A stretch of 35,588 nt of DNA, taken from an uncultured beta proteobacterium (GTDB lineage: Bacteria; Pseudomonadota; Gammaproteobacteria; Burkholderiales; Burkholderiaceae_C). Under the pieces are notes generated by a model that was given only the letters and a program-made list of their open reading frames with translations, did not search any database and was not told the DNA's origin. Location: contig CAIYRQ010000142.1 in the NCBI GenBank assembly GCA_903928635.1, positions 1 to 35,588 of the forward strand. The letters run 5' to 3'. Each line of letters opens with the position of its first letter. Within the stretch, counting starts at the first letter, position 1. The position numbers were made by a program, and so were the translations under genes. Of this stretch, positions 34,175 to 35,588 are shown one piece after another.

Positions 34175-35588
34175 TTGAATAGACAGGTGCGCGCTTTTTC
34201 GCGCCGTCCAGGCTTAGGCGTGGTGGTCGGCGCTTTGGTGCTGGTGCACCTGGTCTTGGGCGCGGTGATGGGCTTGTCGGTGGATGAGGCGCATTACCTG
34301 CTGTACGCCGCCCACCCCGCGCTGAGCTATTTTGACCATCCTCCGCTGGTGGGTTGGGTGCAGATGCCCTTGGTGGCGCTGGACGCGCCCCTGGCCTTGC
34401 TCCGTGTGCTACCCGGTGCGCTGTGGTTGGGCACGGTGCTTCTGGTCTACCAATTGGCGGGTCGGCTGGGTCATGCGGGTGGCGGCGCGCCGCATCGCGC
34501 TGGCCTGTGGGCGGTGGCCGCGCTGGCTCTGGCGCCCCTGGTGCATGTGCTGGCCATTGGCCTTCTGCCCGACACCTTGCTGATGTTCTTCGTGGTGCTT
34601 CTCATGCGGCAAACCCAGCGGCTTATGCAGCCGGACGCGCTGTGCCAAACAGGGCCCTGGCTGCTATGGGGACTTATTCTGGGATTCGCGGGTTTGAGCA
34701 AGTACACGGCGATTTTTTTTGCTTTGGCATCGGCCCTGTGTTTGCTCCAAGCCCATGGACTGCGGGTAGCGCGGGTGCCCGCCTTGTGGGCAGCCGTTGC
34801 GCTCGCCGTGCTGATGGTGTCGCCGGTGCTGGTATGGAACGCACGCAACGGCTGGGTCTCCTTTGTCTACCAGGCCCAGCATGGCGCAGGCAGCGTGTGG
34901 CGCTTGCAGGACGTGCTGCGCTTTGCGCTCGTGCAGTTGCTGGCCTATGGGCCCTTATTGTGCTTCGGTGCCCTGGCACGTACATCCGCGGGCGCTTTGC
35001 GTTGGTTTTTTGTGCTGCCCTTTGCGGTGCTGGCTTGGCTCTCAGGCGGTGGCAGCAGCCTGCCGCACTGGACAGCGCCTGCGTGGGCGAGCCTTGCACC
35101 GTTTGCGGGCGTGGCCTTGGCGGATTTCTGGGGGCAGGGCCTGGACCGCCGCCGCCTGCGTCGATTCTTTTTAGGCGCATGGGTCGCCCTGCAAGCGATG
35201 GCGAGTGCGGGTTTGCTTTGGCTGATGCTGAGTGCGGGCTGGCCGGTCTTGCCGCGCACGGCGGACGATGCACCGGTGGGTGCCAATCCCTTTGTCGATG
35301 TGTACGGCTGGCAAGAGGCGGGTGCCAAGGCGAAAGCGCTTGCCGCGCAGCAGGGCCTCGGCAGTGTGTCGGTGCAGCACTGGACGCTGGCCAGTCGCTT
35401 GGCTTGGTATGCGCGGCCCTTGCCCGTGCATGACTTGGAAGACCGCTTTGACCAGTTCACTTTGTGGGCCGGGCCCTTGCCCGCGGGCGCTGATACGCTC
35501 CTGGTGGATTGGTCAGCCATGGCCTATGCGGTGCCGCTCGGGGAGCACGGCTTTGACAAGTGTGAGCTTTTGGCAACGCAGGTCGCCA
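34175..35588 (+). CDS. GT39/ArnT-like membrane glycosyltransferase, 3' truncated by the window
   Basis: The frame is open from TTG 34175 to the end (471 codons), so the C-terminus is missing. It encodes a polytopic inner-membrane protein of the PMT/ArnT (GT39/GT83) group, which moves sugars from polyprenyl-phosphate donors to periplasmic acceptors. After the first helix comes the catalytic-type acidic loop SVDEAHYLLYAAHP and YFDHPPLVGW. GLSKYTAIFFALA and SSLPHWTAPAWASL are further family motifs. Repeated hydrophobic segments follow to about residue 360, then a soluble region (NPFVDVYGWQEAGAKAKAL). Donor and acceptor are unknown; lipid A or glycan modification is a family-level guess. Confidence 0.85.
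   Translation, partial: MNRQVRAFSRRPGLGVVVGALVLVHLVLGAVMGLSVDEAHYLLYAAHPALSYFDHPPLVGWVQMPLVALDAPLALLRVLPGALWLGTVLLVYQLAGRLGHAGGGAPHRAGLWAVAALALAPLVHVLAIGLLPDTLLMFFVVLLMRQTQRLMQPDALCQTGPWLLWGLILGFAGLSKYTAIFFALASALCLLQAHGLRVARVPALWAAVALAVLMVSPVLVWNARNGWVSFVYQAQHGAGSVWRLQDVLRFALVQLLAYGPLLCFGALARTSAGALRWFFVLPFAVLAWLSGGGSSLPHWTAPAWASLAPFAGVALADFWGQGLDRRRLRRFFLGAWVALQAMASAGLLWLMLSAGWPVLPRTADDAPVGANPFVDVYGWQEAGAKAKALAAQQGLGSVSVQHWTLASRLAWYARPLPVHDLEDRFDQFTLWAGPLPAGADTLLVDWSAMAYAVPLGEHGFDKCELLATQVA

Noticed and set aside
34354-35433. Plus-strand open frame overlapping the GT39 gene in another frame
   Set aside because: The frame beginning at 34175 has the DEAHY, YFDHPP and PHWTAPAW motifs and hydrophobic periodicity; this one is Gly/Ala/Arg-rich noise.
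1-35588. CRISPR array, defence island, toxin-antitoxin pair, prophage or insertion sequence
   Set aside because: No regularly spaced repeats, transposase or integrase motifs, terminal inverted repeats or defence domains were found on either strand.

Overview
The window is a GC-rich, densely packed bacterial chromosome segment of ordinary housekeeping and accessory metabolism. The gene set points to a betaproteobacterium of the Burkholderiales, most likely the Comamonadaceae (Rhodoferax, Polaromonas or Acidovorax-like). The pointers are a Porin_4-type porin, a Coq7-type ubiquinone hydroxylase, the proteobacterial (PF08886-type) GshA, a divergent fur/bamE pair, and a leuS-lptE-holA run. I see no rRNA, tRNA, CRISPR array, insertion sequence, integrase or phage gene, and no intergenic gap above 300 bases. 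Taxonomy is inferred from gene content and was not computed.

Layout. 1-3.8 kb: UDP-GlcNAc synthesis (3' part of glmU, glmS) around a divergent Lrp/AsnC regulator, followed by a convergent SulP anion transporter. 5.5-10 kb: an alpha/beta hydrolase with an Asp nucleophile; a LysR regulator divergent from a YgiD-like dioxygenase; then cytochrome b561 and two YceI-type periplasmic proteins, closed by a bidirectional terminator. 10-16.7 kb: a YhbW-like flavin monooxygenase; queC; a minus-strand ilvA / cytosolic 5'-nucleotidase / SbmA-like ABC exporter operon; an OsmC-like protein and a second bidirectional terminator. 16.7-21.6 kb: a porin, a possible relic of a c-type cytochrome, coq7, fur divergent from bamE, then dapB-exbB-exbD. 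21.7-27.4 kb: leuS-lptE-holA-proA. 27.5-33.1 kb: gshA, kup (K+ uptake), a BenE-family transporter and gshB. 33.0-35.6 kb: a YafJ-like glutamine amidotransferase, a 4-oxalocrotonate tautomerase homologue, and a 3'-truncated GT39/ArnT-like glycosyltransferase.

Functional themes are envelope and precursor supply (GlmU, GlmS, BamE, LptE, DapB, porin, GT39), thiol and redox defence (GshA, GshB, OsmC, YceI, cytochrome b561), iron control and TonB-type energisation (Fur, ExbBD), and translation and replication (LeuS, HolA, QueC). I found no clearly novel multi-gene system. The most interesting details are four convergent gene pairs whose coding 3' ends overlap (three of them by 35-38 bp), a perfect inverted repeat at the lysR start, a CXXCH-containing relic between porin and coq7, and glutathione genes interleaved with a potassium transporter.
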